Counted from the first letter of the stretch, positions 42,380 to 52,406 are shown. The stretch is 64,000 nucleotides of DNA from G965198795 sp965198795 (GCA_965198795.1 OZ240674.1:2542001-2606000); one strand, 5' to 3'. A program made the numbers and translations. Notes: generated from the letters alone by a model not told the origin.

Positions 42380-43837
42380 TTACAAGGTCAGCTTGTCCCT
42401 CAGCATCTTATTCACCATGCCCGGATTGGCCTTGCCCTGGGTCGCCTTCATTACCCGGCCGACGAACCAGCCGACGGCTTTCGTATTCCCGCCGCGCACT
42501 TCGTCCGCTTGAGACGGATTATCGGCGATGACCTGATCGACGACCGCTTCGACGGCGCGCGCGTCGGTGATCTGCCTCAGGCCCTTTTCCTCGACGATGG
42601 TTTCCGGGTCTCCGCCCGTCTCGACCATGATCGCGAAGATGTCCTTGGCGATATTGCCCGAGATCGCGCCTTCCGAGATCAAGCCGACCAGCTTGCCCAA
42701 GTTCGCGGCGGAAACGGGACTTTCCGCGGCGCCGGCGCCTTTGTCGTTCAGGACGCCGAACAGGTTTTGGGTCACCCAGTTGGCGGTCAACTTAGCGTCG
42801 CGGCCGTCCGCGGCTTTCTCGAAGAACTCGGCCGTCTCGCGGTCCGCGACCAGCACGCCCGCGTCATAAGCGCTCAAGCCCAACTCAGCGATGAAACGGG
42901 CTTTCTTTTCGTCCGGCAGTTCGGGCAAGTCCCGCGCCAAATCATCGACGAAGGCCTGGTCGAACGTCAGCGGCGGCAAATCCGGGTCCGGGAAATAGCG
43001 ATAATCGTGGGCGAACTCCTTCGCCCGCATGGAGCGCGTCTCGCCCCGGTTCTCGTCGAACAGCCGGGTTTCCTGAACGACCGCGCCGCCGTTCTCGTAA
43101 AGTTCGACCTGACGTTCCGCCTCGATCTCGATGGCCCGCATGATGAAACGAACGGAATTGACGTTCTTGATCTCCGTCCGGGTGCGTAAACCCTCCTCGC
43201 CCGCTTTGCGGACCGAGACGTTCACGTCGGCGCGCATGGAGCCCCGCTCCATGTTGCCGTCGCAGGTCCCAAGATAGCGCATGATGGAGCGAAGCTTGCG
43301 CACATAGGCGCCCGCTTCCTCCGGTGATCGGATGTCGGGTTTTGAGACGATTTCCATTAAACAGACGCCGGCCCGGTTCAAGTCGATGAACGAGCGCCTC
43401 GGGTCCTGGTCATGTATGGACTTACCGGCGTCCTGCTCCATATGCAGGCGTTCGACGCGGATTTCCCTGACCGCGCCGTCTTCCATGTCCAGCGCCACCT
43501 TGCCCTCGCCCACGACCGGATACTGATACTGGCTGATCTGATAGCCCTGCGGAAGGTCGGCGTAGAAATAGTTTTTACGCTCGAAGACGGAATACCGGTT
43601 GATCCGGGCCTTCAGTCCCAGACCCGTCCGAACCGCCTGACGAACGCATTCCCCGTTGATTACGGGCAGCATGCCGGGCATCGCCGCGTCGACGAGTGAG
43701 ACATGGGCGTTGGGCTCCGCGCCGAAAGCCGTCGGAGAACCGGAAAAGAGTTTCGCCTCGGAAGACACCTGGGCATGGACCTCAAGACCCACGGCCACTT
43801 CCCAGTCGCCGGTTTCACCGTGGACGAGATAGCTCAT
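42380..43837 (-). CDS. gatB: Aspartyl/glutamyl-tRNA amidotransferase subunit B
   Basis: Kinase/tRNA-binding subunit of GatCAB, which converts Glu-tRNA(Gln) and Asp-tRNA(Asn) to the amides. The 485 residues include WEVAVGLEVHAQVSSEAKLF near residue 12, DLPQGYQISQYQYPV near 95 and DFNRAGV-like IDLNRAGVCLMEIVS near 155, with the helical/YqeY tail ending GMVNKMLRDKL. It starts three bases after gatA stops. Confidence 0.97.
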   Translation of the reverse strand: MSYLVHGETGDWEVAVGLEVHAQVSSEAKLFSGSPTAFGAEPNAHVSLVDAAMPGMLPVINGECVRQAVRTGLGLKARINRYSVFERKNYFYADLPQGYQISQYQYPVVGEGKVALDMEDGAVREIRVERLHMEQDAGKSIHDQDPRRSFIDLNRAGVCLMEIVSKPDIRSPEEAGAYVRKLRSIMRYLGTCDGNMERGSMRADVNVSVRKAGEEGLRTRTEIKNVNSVRFIMRAIEIEAERQVELYENGGAVVQETRLFDENRGETRSMRAKEFAHDYRYFPDPDLPPLTFDQAFVDDLARDLPELPDEKKARFIAELGLSAYDAGVLVADRETAEFFEKAADGRDAKLTANWVTQNLFGVLNDKGAGAAESPVSAANLGKLVGLISEGAISGNIAKDIFAIMVETGGDPETIVEEKGLRQITDARAVEAVVDQVIADNPSQADEVRGGNTKAVGWFVGRVMKATQGKANPGMVNKMLRDKLTL

Positions 43838-43840
43838 GAC

Positions 43841-45316
43841 TCAGCCCTTCAATCCATTCGGCAGGGCGCTAAATCCCGCCGATTGTTCCAGCGCATGGGC
43901 GGCGCGGAACAGGGTCGTCTCATCAAACGGCTTCGCCATTATCTGAAGCCCGAGCGGCAGACCGTTTTCCGCCAAGCCCGCCGGCACGCTGACGCCCGGC
44001 AGGCCCGCCAGGCTGGCGGGCACGGTGAAAACGTCGTTGAGATACATCGCGACCGGATCGTCCATCTTCTCGCCAACGCCAAAGGCCGTGTTCGGCGCGG
44101 TCGGCGTCAGCAAGACGTCCACGTCCGCAAAGACCGCCTCGAAGTCCCGCAGGATGCGGGTTCTGACCTGCTGGGCCTTGACGTAATAGGCGTCGTAGTA
44201 TCCTGCGGACAGAACATAGGCGCCGATCAGCACCCGGCGCTTGACCTCCGCGCCGAAGCCCTCGCCTCGCGTATGTTCATACATCTCGTCCAGGCTCTCT
44301 CCGTCCACGCGAAGCCCATAGCGCACCCCGTCGTAGCGCGCCAGGTTCGAAGACGCCTCCGCCGGCGCGACGATGTAATAGGCGGGAAGCGCGTATTTCG
44401 TGTGCGGCAGGGAAACCGGCTTGATCTCAGCTCCGCGTTCCCTCAGCCACTCCGCGCCCTGGTCCCAGAGTTTCTGGATTTCGCCGGGCATGCCATCCAG
44501 CGTGTATTCCGCCGGAACGCCCACTTTTAGGTCCTTGACATCGCCGCTCAGCGCGGATCGAAAATCAGGCGTCTCGACATTGGCGGAAGTGGAGTCCTTC
44601 GGATCATAACCCGCCATGCCCCGCAGCATGATGGCGGCGTCCTCAACCGTGCGGGTCAACGGACCGGCCTGATCGAGCGAACTCGCAAAGGCGATGATTC
44701 CCCAGCGCGAACAGCGCCCGTATGTGGGTTTCAAGCCAACAACCCCCGTCAGCGCGGCGGGTTGGCGAATGGAACCGCCCGTGTCCGTCCCGGCCGCGCC
44801 GGGACACAGCCTCGCGGACACTGCGGACGCGGATCCGCCGGAAGAGCCCCCCGGCGCCAGATCCTTGCCGCCCTCGCCTTTCCAGGGGCTTTTGACGGGT
44901 CCGTAATAGCTGGTGACGCTGGCGGACCCCATGGCGAATTCATCCAGGTTGGTTTTACCCAACAGCACGGCGCCCGCGTCCCACAAATTTCGGGAAACCG
45001 TCGATTCATAAGGCGGCACGAACCCGTCCAGGATATGCGACGCGGCGGTGGTCGGAATCCCGTCCGTGCAGAACAAGTCCTTAATGCCCAAAGGCACGCC
45101 GTCCAGCGCGCCCCTCGCGTCGCCCCTGGCCCGGCGGTCGTCCGACAACGCCGCCATCCTCAACGCGGTGTCGGGCGTCTCGGTGATAAAGCAATTCAGG
45201 TCGCAAGCCGCCTCCATGGCGTCCAGGCAGGCCCGAGTCATTTCTTGTGAGGAAAATTCACCTGCTTCCAAGCCGCGCGCGGTCTCCGTAATGGTCAGTT
45301 CGTTCAGTTTGGCCAT
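43841..45316 (-). CDS. gatA: Aspartyl/glutamyl-tRNA amidotransferase subunit A
   Basis: Amidase that frees ammonia from glutamine. The 491 residues contain GVPLGIKDLFCTDG (catalytic Lys), the Gly/Ser-rich amidase signature PGGSSGGSASAVSA with the cis-Ser, and DTGGSIRQPAALTGVVG with the nucleophilic Ser. ATG 45316 shares a base with the gatC stop (TAATG); the frame upstream to 45496 is a shadow of gatC. Confidence 0.97.
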   Translation of the reverse strand: MAKLNELTITETARGLEAGEFSSQEMTRACLDAMEAACDLNCFITETPDTALRMAALSDDRRARGDARGALDGVPLGIKDLFCTDGIPTTAASHILDGFVPPYESTVSRNLWDAGAVLLGKTNLDEFAMGSASVTSYYGPVKSPWKGEGGKDLAPGGSSGGSASAVSARLCPGAAGTDTGGSIRQPAALTGVVGLKPTYGRCSRWGIIAFASSLDQAGPLTRTVEDAAIMLRGMAGYDPKDSTSANVETPDFRSALSGDVKDLKVGVPAEYTLDGMPGEIQKLWDQGAEWLRERGAEIKPVSLPHTKYALPAYYIVAPAEASSNLARYDGVRYGLRVDGESLDEMYEHTRGEGFGAEVKRRVLIGAYVLSAGYYDAYYVKAQQVRTRILRDFEAVFADVDVLLTPTAPNTAFGVGEKMDDPVAMYLNDVFTVPASLAGLPGVSVPAGLAENGLPLGLQIMAKPFDETTLFRAAHALEQSAGFSALPNGLKG

Positions 45317-45603
45317 TATTCGACGACCTTCGGCACGGCGTAAAAATCCCTCACCCGGTCCGGCGCGTTCCGTAAAATCCGTTCCGGATAACCGGCGTCG
45401 GACACTTCGTCCCCGCGCGGACGCGGCGGCGTTCCAGTGACCGACGTCATGGGCTCGACACCGTCCGTATCCACTTCGGACAGTTGCTCCACCCAATCAA
45501 TGATGCCGTTCAATTCACCGGCCAGGGCGTTCAGTTGCTCGTTAGGCACCTTGATGCGGGCCAGATAGGCGATTTTTCGCACGTCGTCGGGTGTCAGCGC
45601 CAT
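45316..45603 (-). CDS. gatC: Aspartyl/glutamyl-tRNA amidotransferase subunit C
   Basis: Small stabilising subunit of GatCAB, 95 residues: MALTPDDVRKIAYLARIKV, LNGIIDWVEQLSEVDTDGVEP and the C-terminal RDFYAVPKVVE are all family-typical. First gene of gatCAB. Confidence 0.95.
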   Translation of the reverse strand: MALTPDDVRKIAYLARIKVPNEQLNALAGELNGIIDWVEQLSEVDTDGVEPMTSVTGTPPRPRGDEVSDAGYPERILRNAPDRVRDFYAVPKVVE

Positions 45604-45720
45604 GTCAGTCTCTGTCTTGCCGGAAAAAGGGCGGACATCGGCATGCCCGAGAGGCGGATTTAATAGCACCCGCGCGCCTCCCGCCGCAAGCCGGGAGGCG
45701 CGCTTAACTCTGGAAGCCGC

Positions 45721-46614
45721 TCAATTGGTTTTCCGTACCGGCCCGCCATTCGGCGCGGCCGCCGGGTCTTCACCGGATAAGGCCGCGCCCAACACCGTCC
45801 AGGTTCTGTTTGTCCAGGACGCCAGGGCAATGTCCAGGGCGCCGCTCAACGCTTCGGCGACGCCTGACGCGTGCCGCGTGCTTGGATCGGGTTTCACGGC
45901 GTATTGCTTGATGCTCGTGTTGTCGTAGCGGACTTCAGATTTCCCCCGATCATAAATCAGATTGGTGGAGAAGAAACGATCATATTCCCCGGCCAGTTCC
46001 AGAAGATCGATACCAACCTGATAGACCGGATTACGCGACCCGTTGAACGGCCCTTCGGTGATGAACATAGGCACGGTGAATATTAGCGGCTCCGGCGCGC
46101 TTCCCGGCCCCTCGTCCAGACAGCGAAGCCAGACCATGTAGTCCGCGCTTCGAAACAGCTGGCCCTCCACCTCCGTGCGGCTGTCAAATCGAATTGTGTA
46201 CTCGCAAACGCGGTCTCCGGACACCTTGATCGTTCCGGATAAGTCCTGATCGATCTTGCCGTCGATCACCGGGATCAGAACAGGCGCATAAGCGAACCCG
46301 GATTGGCCGTCAGGCAAACGGACCGCGAGCCACTTACCCGGAGCGTCTCCAATCACTTGAAGCGCCTCGCCCTTTTCCGCGCGGCCGATTTTCTTTCCCT
46401 TGGTTTGAGGCTGCGCGCGGATATTCAGATCCGCCGACACCAAGTAATAACCCTTCAGCGGTTTGACCGCCACTCCCAACACCACAAACCCCTCGGGTTC
46501 CGCCTTCTTCCCGGGCGTCTCGGCGGCAAACGCCGCACTTACCCACACGCAAAGGCACGCACCCGCCGCAAGCCGTGATATAATGGTCACCCAAGGTCTT
46601 GCCGCCGTTATCAT
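45721..46614 (-). CDS. Exported protein with an SH3b domain
   Basis: 297 residues with a signal peptide (ISRLAAGACLCVWVSAAFAA, likely cut after AFA) and an SH3b-like domain at about residues 55-105 (SADLNIRAQPQTKGKKIG, EALQVIGDAPGKWLAV). The rest, about 190 residues, is not recognised. The cysteine in the hydrophobic core is not a proper lipobox. A cell-envelope role is inference. Divergent from ruvX across 102 bases. Confidence 0.7.
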   Translation of the reverse strand: MITAARPWVTIISRLAAGACLCVWVSAAFAAETPGKKAEPEGFVVLGVAVKPLKGYYLVSADLNIRAQPQTKGKKIGRAEKGEALQVIGDAPGKWLAVRLPDGQSGFAYAPVLIPVIDGKIDQDLSGTIKVSGDRVCEYTIRFDSRTEVEGQLFRSADYMVWLRCLDEGPGSAPEPLIFTVPMFITEGPFNGSRNPVYQVGIDLLELAGEYDRFFSTNLIYDRGKSEVRYDNTSIKQYAVKPDPSTRHASGVAEALSGALDIALASWTNRTWTVLGAALSGEDPAAAPNGGPVRKTN

Positions 46615-46716
46615 GTTATGCCGCTCTCCTCCCGAAGCGTTCCGCACAACATCAGAAACTTGAATGATACTCCAGTTTACGCTTTTTCGCGACTCTCACG
46701 ATGGTGACGCCTCATT

Positions 46717-47187
46717 ATGGTAATTCCCGACCCGCGTGAAATGACGGTGGAACTCCGTCAATCCGGGCGCCTGTTAGGCCTGGACCTCGGCGCCAAGACG
46801 ATTGGCATGGCGCTCTCCGACCTGCGGCGCAGGGTGGCGTCGCCAATGGATACGGTCAAAAGACGGAAATTCACACAAGACGCTGAACGGCTTGAGCGGG
46901 TCATCGCCGAGAACGAGGTTGTTGGCGTCGTCCTGGGCCTGCCCGTCTTGATGGACGGCGCCGAAGGGCCGCGCTGTCAGTCCACCCGTCAATTCGCGTC
47001 GAACCTTTCAAAACGGATCGGCCCGCCAATCAGCTTTTGGGATGAGCGCCTATCGACCGCGGCCGTTGAAAGAATGATGATTGACGAGATGGACCTGACC
47101 CGAAAACGCCGCTCGGAGGTGGTCGATAAATTGGCGGCGGCTTACATCCTCCAAGGCGCGCTGGACGCGTTGAATAAGAACTCCTAG
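46717..47187 (+). CDS. ruvX: Putative pre-16S rRNA nuclease / Holliday junction resolvase YqgF
   Basis: 156-residue RNase H-fold protein, implicated in pre-16S rRNA 5'-end processing. Motifs: GRLLGLDLGAKTIGMALSD (first catalytic Asp), VVGVVLGLPVLMDG near residue 70, and FWDERLSTAAVERM (Glu-Arg) near 110, ending in DKLAAAYILQGALD (last Asp). In many alphaproteobacteria it is close to gatCAB, as here. Confidence 0.94.
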   Translation: MVIPDPREMTVELRQSGRLLGLDLGAKTIGMALSDLRRRVASPMDTVKRRKFTQDAERLERVIAENEVVGVVLGLPVLMDGAEGPRCQSTRQFASNLSKRIGPPISFWDERLSTAAVERMMIDEMDLTRKRRSEVVDKLAAAYILQGALDALNKNS

Positions 47188-47474
47188 GGTCCGGCCTTGA
47201 TCGAGCCGCCAGATTGGCGACGCCGCGATGAAGACCGCCGTCAGTGGGTATCGGCGCGGTTGCCGTATCGGGTTGCGATAGGTCTCTAGTCGTGAGCTTT
47301 GCAACCATGTTCCCGGCCTTGCGCCGGGTTTTGCGGAGCGCCTTGGCGTGGGTGAAAGGCGCCGTTCCGCTCTTGAGCGGTGGGTAGGATGCGGGGGGCG
47401 ACGCCCTTGGCGTCGAGGGCGTCGCGCCGCGCCGGCGCCGCCTATGACGCGCGGCGGCGGTCATCCGCGCGGCT
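47188..47474. other. GC-rich spacer without a recognised gene
   Basis: Frames are open on both strands because of composition; none shows a known motif. It is followed by an IS630-type fragment. Confidence 0.45.
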
Positions 47475-47585
47475 TCATCGCCTGCGAACCGGGGGCAAGC
47501 GCGCGGCGACTGTACGCGAGCTCTCACCCGGCTCAACCGCACAAACAACACGCCGGCGAAGATCTTCAGAATAGGGGCGTGTCAT
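47475..47585 (-). pseudogene. N-terminal fragment of an IS630-family transposase
   Basis: MTRPYSEDLRRRVVCAVEPG then ESSRTVAARL is the classical start of IS630/ISRj-type transposases (helix-turn-helix). After about 35 residues the resemblance is lost. It differs from the IS630-type gene at 1978-4116. Confidence 0.75.
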
Positions 47586-47676
47586 GCATGCTGGCCTCCT
47601 CATCCAGCGCACGTTGTGAATCACAAGACAAATGATTTGGGAATCCCAAGTCGATCCCGTCAATCAGTGAAACGGT

Positions 47677-48819
47677 CTAGGCTTTCGATCCCGCCTCGTG
47701 AAACACTGCGAGTTGCCGGCGGATGACTTCCTGTTCGGAAAACTCCGTCCGCGCCCTTTCCAGTCCCGCCCGGCCCATCCGCCGTCTCTCGTCCCCGGAC
47801 GACGACAGACGCCGAAGCGCCGCCGCCAGACGGTCCACGTCACGGACTGGCGTCAAAAGTCCGGTTTCCCCATCCACGACCTCCTCCCGGCTGCCGCGAA
47901 CGTCCGTCGCGACGACGGGCAACCCACTCATCATGGCCTCGATGATGGAGCGCGGCATGCCCTCCCGGTGAGACGGCAGCGTGAAGATGTCCGCCGCCCG
48001 CATCAGATCCGGCATATCGCCTCGGTAACCCAGGAACCGGACACGGGCGGAGAGGCTGGCGTCTTGCTTAATTCTCTCGATCCAATCCCCAATGCCGGGC
48101 GCGTGCTCGCTCTCCAGGCGCTCGCCCGCGACCCAGAGATGGGCGTTCACCCGGCGGATCGCCTCGAACAGCTCCGGATAGCCCTTTTCCGCCACCAGGC
48201 GCCCCGCCGTCAGAATCACCACGTCATCGGGTCCGGCGCCCAACCCGCCTCGAAGGCTTGAGCGTCCCGCGTCGTCCGGAGGCGCCGGCTGGAAGCGCTC
48301 CGGGTCGGCGCCATTTCCGATTGCAAGAACCGTTTCCCCTCCGCACAGCCCAAGGCGCCTCGCCGTCTCGGCGTCCTCGACGGATTGAGTGAACAGGATG
48401 TCCGTGTAGCGCCCGCCTATCCATTCCAGGGCGATGAACAGGGCTTTCGGCAAAACCGGCTGGTTTTCATGAAAATAAAATCCGTGCGCCGTGTAAACAA
48501 TGCTCGGAACGCCCGCGCGCGCCGCCGCCAGCCGTCCGATCAGGGCGGCGATGGGGGAATGAACATGAACGACGTCGAAACGCTCGCGCCCGAACACCTC
48601 GACCAGCGCCATGTAGGCGCGGACATGGGCGGCGACGTCGTAGCTGCGCTTAAAGGGAATGGACAGATGCCTGAAGCCGTCCCGTTCGATATCCTCGACC
48701 CATTGACCCGGCGCCGAGATCGCCGTCACGTCATGACCGTCATCGCGAAGGGCGCGCATCAGGGGCGACAGAAGGTGATAGACTCCAAAATCGACGGCGG
48801 AGAGTTGACAAATCTTCAC
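47677..48819 (-). CDS. Glycosyltransferase family 4
   Basis: 380-residue GT-B enzyme. N-terminal domain: VYHLLSPLMRALRDDGHDV, VHVHSPIAALIGRLAA; C-terminal nucleotide-sugar domain: ILTAGRLVAEKGYPELFEA near residue 205 and the E-x7-E motif PSHREGMPRSIIEAMMSG near 285. Probably transfers an acetamido sugar in surface polysaccharide synthesis, given the neighbours. Lies 22 bases after the UDP-sugar dehydrogenase gene on the same strand. Confidence 0.92.
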   Translation of the reverse strand: MKICQLSAVDFGVYHLLSPLMRALRDDGHDVTAISAPGQWVEDIERDGFRHLSIPFKRSYDVAAHVRAYMALVEVFGRERFDVVHVHSPIAALIGRLAAARAGVPSIVYTAHGFYFHENQPVLPKALFIALEWIGGRYTDILFTQSVEDAETARRLGLCGGETVLAIGNGADPERFQPAPPDDAGRSSLRGGLGAGPDDVVILTAGRLVAEKGYPELFEAIRRVNAHLWVAGERLESEHAPGIGDWIERIKQDASLSARVRFLGYRGDMPDLMRAADIFTLPSHREGMPRSIIEAMMSGLPVVATDVRGSREEVVDGETGLLTPVRDVDRLAAALRRLSSSGDERRRMGRAGLERARTEFSEQEVIRRQLAVFHEAGSKA

Positions 48820-48841
48820 TTGAACCGCCTAAACTCACGTA

Positions 48842-50131
48842 TCATAGACGCCAGAGAGTAACGGAGCCGGGGCGCCCGTCACGCGGCAAAGCGGCCTTGA
48901 CGTCGGCCACGACGCCCCGCCCTGCCTTCAAGAGCGGGGTGATGGCGTCCCAGCCGCCGTCCAACAGTTCCTGATGGGCGACGGCCACGATAACCGCGTC
49001 CGCGGGCTTCAAGTCGGCCCGCGCCAACAAGGTCAGCCCCAGTTCTTGGCGGACATGCGCCGCGTCGGCGACCGGGTCGCAAACCTGAACCCGGACATCG
49101 AACGATTCCAGTTCCGCCACCACATCGGCGACGCGCGTGTTGCGAACGTCGGGGACGTCTTCCTTGAACGTGACGCCCAGGACCGTGACCGTCATCGGGC
49201 CGTCTCCCCGGTTCCCGCCGGTCAGCCGCTTCACCGTTTCCCTGGCGACATAGGCGCCCATACCGTCGTTCGTGCGCCGTCCGGCCAGAATGATATCCGG
49301 GCGATGGCCCACCTGTTCCGCGCGGTGCGTCAAATAATACGGATCGACGCCGATACAGTGGCCGCCGACCAGACCGGGGACGAAAGGCATGAAGTTCCAC
49401 TTCGTTCCCGCCGCCGCCAGGACATCCTGGGTGTCGATGCCCATGCGGTTGAAAATCAGCGCCAATTCATTCATCAGCGCAATATTCAAGTCCCGCTGGG
49501 TGTTCTCGATGATCTTCGCGGCCTCCGCCGTTCGAATGTCCGGCGCCTCGTGAACACCGGCCGTCACCACGGCCCCGTAGGTTTCGCTGACGATTTTCAA
49601 CGTCGCTGCGTCGGATCCCGAAACCACCTTCCGGATGCTTTCAAACCTGTGTTCCTTGTCGCCCGGATTAATCCGCTCCGGCGAATAGCCGATGGTGAAG
49701 TCCGAGCCGAACTCAAGGCCCGAGACTTTCTCAAGAATCGGAATGCAGGTGATCTCCGTCGCGCCCGGATAGACGGTGGATTCGTAAACGACGACGTCGC
49801 CCCGCTTGAGAATTCCGCCGAGGCTCTCGGACGCCGTGATCAGCGGCGTCAAGTCCGGCCGGTTCGCCTCGTCAATGGGCGTCGGGACCGTGACGATATG
49901 AAAATCGGACGTTTTCAAGGCGGCTGGATCGGCGGTATAGCGCACAGGAGCCGCAGCCAGTTCATCGGATCCGACCTCGCCCGTGCGGTCGTGGCCCCCG
50001 GTCAGTTCCTTGACGCGGTTTCGGTCGATATCGAAACCGGCGACGTCAAAGCCCCTGGCCGCGAAGGAAACGGCGACAGGAAGGCCCACGTAGCCCAGGC
50101 CGATGACGGAAATTTTGCGCTGATCACTCAT
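48842..50131 (-). CDS. Nucleotide-sugar dehydrogenase (TviB/WecC-like)
   Basis: 429 residues that oxidise UDP-HexNAc to the uronic acid. NAD fold ISVIGLGYVGLPVAVSFA at the N-terminus, VPTPIDEANRPDL, GATEITCIPILE, the EAAKIIENTQRDLNIALMNE helix, the catalytic cysteine in GGHCIGVDPYYL near residue 260, and the C-terminal VLGVTFKEDVPDVRNTR. The precise sugar cannot be told, but sequence is closest in style to TviB/WbpO-type enzymes. ATG 50131 is chosen over the frame to 50170. Confidence 0.93.
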   Translation of the reverse strand: MSDQRKISVIGLGYVGLPVAVSFAARGFDVAGFDIDRNRVKELTGGHDRTGEVGSDELAAAPVRYTADPAALKTSDFHIVTVPTPIDEANRPDLTPLITASESLGGILKRGDVVVYESTVYPGATEITCIPILEKVSGLEFGSDFTIGYSPERINPGDKEHRFESIRKVVSGSDAATLKIVSETYGAVVTAGVHEAPDIRTAEAAKIIENTQRDLNIALMNELALIFNRMGIDTQDVLAAAGTKWNFMPFVPGLVGGHCIGVDPYYLTHRAEQVGHRPDIILAGRRTNDGMGAYVARETVKRLTGGNRGDGPMTVTVLGVTFKEDVPDVRNTRVADVVAELESFDVRVQVCDPVADAAHVRQELGLTLLARADLKPADAVIVAVAHQELLDGGWDAITPLLKAGRGVVADVKAALPRDGRPGSVTLWRL

Positions 50132-50185
50132 TGAGGCGTCTTTCCCGGTTTGAACGGGGGTCCTTACCACCGGACGGGCGGCCCG

Positions 50186-51209
50186 TCATCCCCCTTGTCC
50201 CGGCACAGCCCCGGAAACCCGGGACCTGGCGACGCCCGCGCGGTCCGCGCCCGTGCGCCAGCCGTCAGACCTCTTGATCGCCCCGTTCTCGGTGAAAGCC
50301 CCCAAGGCCCCGCTCAACCAGACGGCCGGGTCCCCGGGCGCCGCGATCTTGGCCGCGAGATGGCGCCAGAAACGCCTGCTGGTGAGGCGGCGTCCATGAA
50401 ACGCGCGGTCATAGGTGCTGGCCCGCGATAGCGCCCGGTCGATCAACTGTTTCCGGCGGGCCGGAGAGAGGTCCGCCCTCTCCTCATATAAACGAAGCAG
50501 AGAAAGAACGGACTCGAACCGGCTCCAGCGCTGTTGTTCCGCCAGTCGTCCCGGAGCCTGATCGGGAATCCAGGCCACCCCCGCCGGCACATGGACGCCG
50601 CTTCCCGACGCGAAAAGCCGCAGAAACATGACTTGGTCAGGCGATACGAAATGCTCGTCACAGCCGCCCGACGCCAGAAACCGCTCCCGGCCGACCAGGA
50701 TCGAGCTGGAATTGGCCGGGCAGTTCCGTATAAAAAGCTGGAGGCCCGCGTCCACACTCAAAGGTTCCTCGGGCGGCGCCTCCGGGAACGCGTCTTCCGG
50801 CGGATTGTCCGGGTTTGCGTGACGGACCAGATCGCCGTAAATCAGCCGCTCACCCCGCCGCACCGCCAGTCCCAGCATTCCGGGCGTTGATCCGGCGACC
50901 ACGCAGTCATCCCCATCGACTAGACGAATCCAGGGATGACGAGCCGCCAGAACCCCCTCGTTCGTCGCCCTGGACGCGCCGCCATTCGGTTGACGCACTA
51001 CCCCCACGGGTCCGGGCAGTTGATCCGCCGCCGCCTTGATCATCTCGGACGAGCCGTCGGAAGAACCGTCATCGATAAAAACATACTCCACTTCCCAGCC
51101 GTCCATATGATCGCGCCATATGATCGCGGGCGAGCGCGGCGATGACCCCCGGCAGGAAAGCGGCCTTGTTGTATACTGTCAGAACGTAGGACACGGCGGG
51201 CGCCGGCAT
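50186..51209 (-). pseudogene. Glycosyltransferase family 2, disrupted by a 13-bp duplication
   Basis: The gene would start at ATG 51209: VSYVLTVYNKAAFLPGVIAA then LARDHM. At that point two copies of CCATATGATCGCG shift the frame. With one copy removed the protein continues DGWEVEYVFIDDGSSDGSSE, GASRATNEG and the DGDD metal-binding motif at RLVDGDDCVV, giving about 335 residues with an unrecognised C-terminal part. As written, only a protein starting internally at 51106 lacking the first strand could be made. No other damage was seen, so the lesion looks recent or reversible. Confidence 0.88.
51103..51128. repeat. Perfect 13-bp tandem duplication that frameshifts the glycosyltransferase gene
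   Basis: CCATATGATCGCG is present twice in direct succession. 13 is not a multiple of three, and removal of one copy joins ARDHM to DGWEVEYVF in a single family-like frame. Confidence 0.97.
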
Positions 51210-51329
51210 GGATGGGAAACCTGGGTCAATTCGGTGGATTCGGCTGATAGCATGGGAGCCCGCCCCTTGCCCAGCCTGACGCTCCGCCATAACGCTTTGG
51301 CCGCGCCCAGCCCCCGGTTATAAGGCGGC

Positions 51330-52349
51330 ATGTCCATTGATCCGTTGTTGTCCGACGTTCCTTTGCTGGCGGGCCTGTTCACGGGCGCGCTTCTGATAAG
51401 CGCCTGCGCCTTGAAGCCCTTGATCGGCTGGCTGCGGAGACGGGCGGTGATGGATTTCCCCAATGAGCGCTCCAGCCATTCGGTCCCGACGCCAAGAGGC
51501 GGCGGATTGGTCGTCGCGCCGGTCGTTCTGGCCGCCTGGGCCATCGCGGACCCAGGGGCCGGGACGGCGGTCCTCCTCGGCCTGGCCGGCGTCCTGGGTT
51601 TGGTCTCGTGGATTGACGACGTCCGGGGTTTGGGGGCCGCTCCCAGGATGCTGGTCCAGGCGCTTCTGATTACCGCGGCCCTGTATTTCGATCCAGTCGC
51701 CGCGCCCTTGTTTCTCTCGTTCATTCCCGAGCGGCTATGGTTTTTTCTCGTCGCGGCCGCATGGCTTTGGTTCGTTAATTTGTTCAACTTCATGGATGGA
51801 ATCGACGGAATAACAGGCGTGGAAACCGCGAGTGTCGCCCTCGGCCTTCTCGTTTTGATCGCCGCGGCTCCGCCGCTCCTGCCCCTCGGCGGACCCGCCG
51901 CCGCGCTTATTGGCGCGGCCGCCGGGTTTTTGGTATGGAATTGGCCCCCCGCGAAGATTTTCCTGGGCGACGCGGGCAGTACGGTGCTGGGGTTTTTGCT
52001 GGGCGCCCTGCTCTTGGAGCTTGTCCGCGGCGGAATGACGGCCGCCGCCTTTATTCTTCCGGCCTATTACGTAACCGACGCCACCATCACCTTGCTCCGC
52101 CGTTTGTTGCGAGGAAAAAAAATCTGGCGCGCGCACCGGGAACACGCCTATCAAAGGGCCGTGCGGCGGGGCCTTAGTCACGCCCGGGTTTCCGCGGCCG
52201 TCGCCATTTTGAATATTGTCTTGATCATCCTAGCTTTTTGGAGCATCAAGTCGCCTCTGTTCGGCGCCTTGGCCGCGTATGGGCTGTCTCTTGCCTTGTA
52301 TGCCTATTTGTTGCGCGGCGCGCGCTGGCGGTCCGGACGAGAGGCTTGA
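51330..52349 (+). CDS. Undecaprenyl-phosphate glycosylphosphotransferase, MraY/WecA family
   Basis: Polytopic enzyme that starts surface polysaccharide synthesis by moving a sugar phosphate onto undecaprenyl phosphate. The 339 residues have about ten spans; motifs DFPNERSSHSVPTPRGGGLV (residues 40-60), SWIDDVRGLGAAPRM (the DD motif), FVNLFNFMDGIDGITGVE (N-x-F-x-F-M-D-G) and IFLGDAGSTVLGF. The C-terminal RAHREHAYQRAV has the catalytic HxEHxY-like motif. First gene of the plus-strand polysaccharide set. Confidence 0.95.
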   Translation: MSIDPLLSDVPLLAGLFTGALLISACALKPLIGWLRRRAVMDFPNERSSHSVPTPRGGGLVVAPVVLAAWAIADPGAGTAVLLGLAGVLGLVSWIDDVRGLGAAPRMLVQALLITAALYFDPVAAPLFLSFIPERLWFFLVAAAWLWFVNLFNFMDGIDGITGVETASVALGLLVLIAAAPPLLPLGGPAAALIGAAAGFLVWNWPPAKIFLGDAGSTVLGFLLGALLLELVRGGMTAAAFILPAYYVTDATITLLRRLLRGKKIWRAHREHAYQRAVRRGLSHARVSAAVAILNIVLIILAFWSIKSPLFGALAAYGLSLALYAYLLRGARWRSGREA

Positions 52350-52406
52350 TCGAACGCCAGCCTCTTCTGCGGCCGGTTTTCCCGCACCGAGACATACCCG
52401 ATACCG

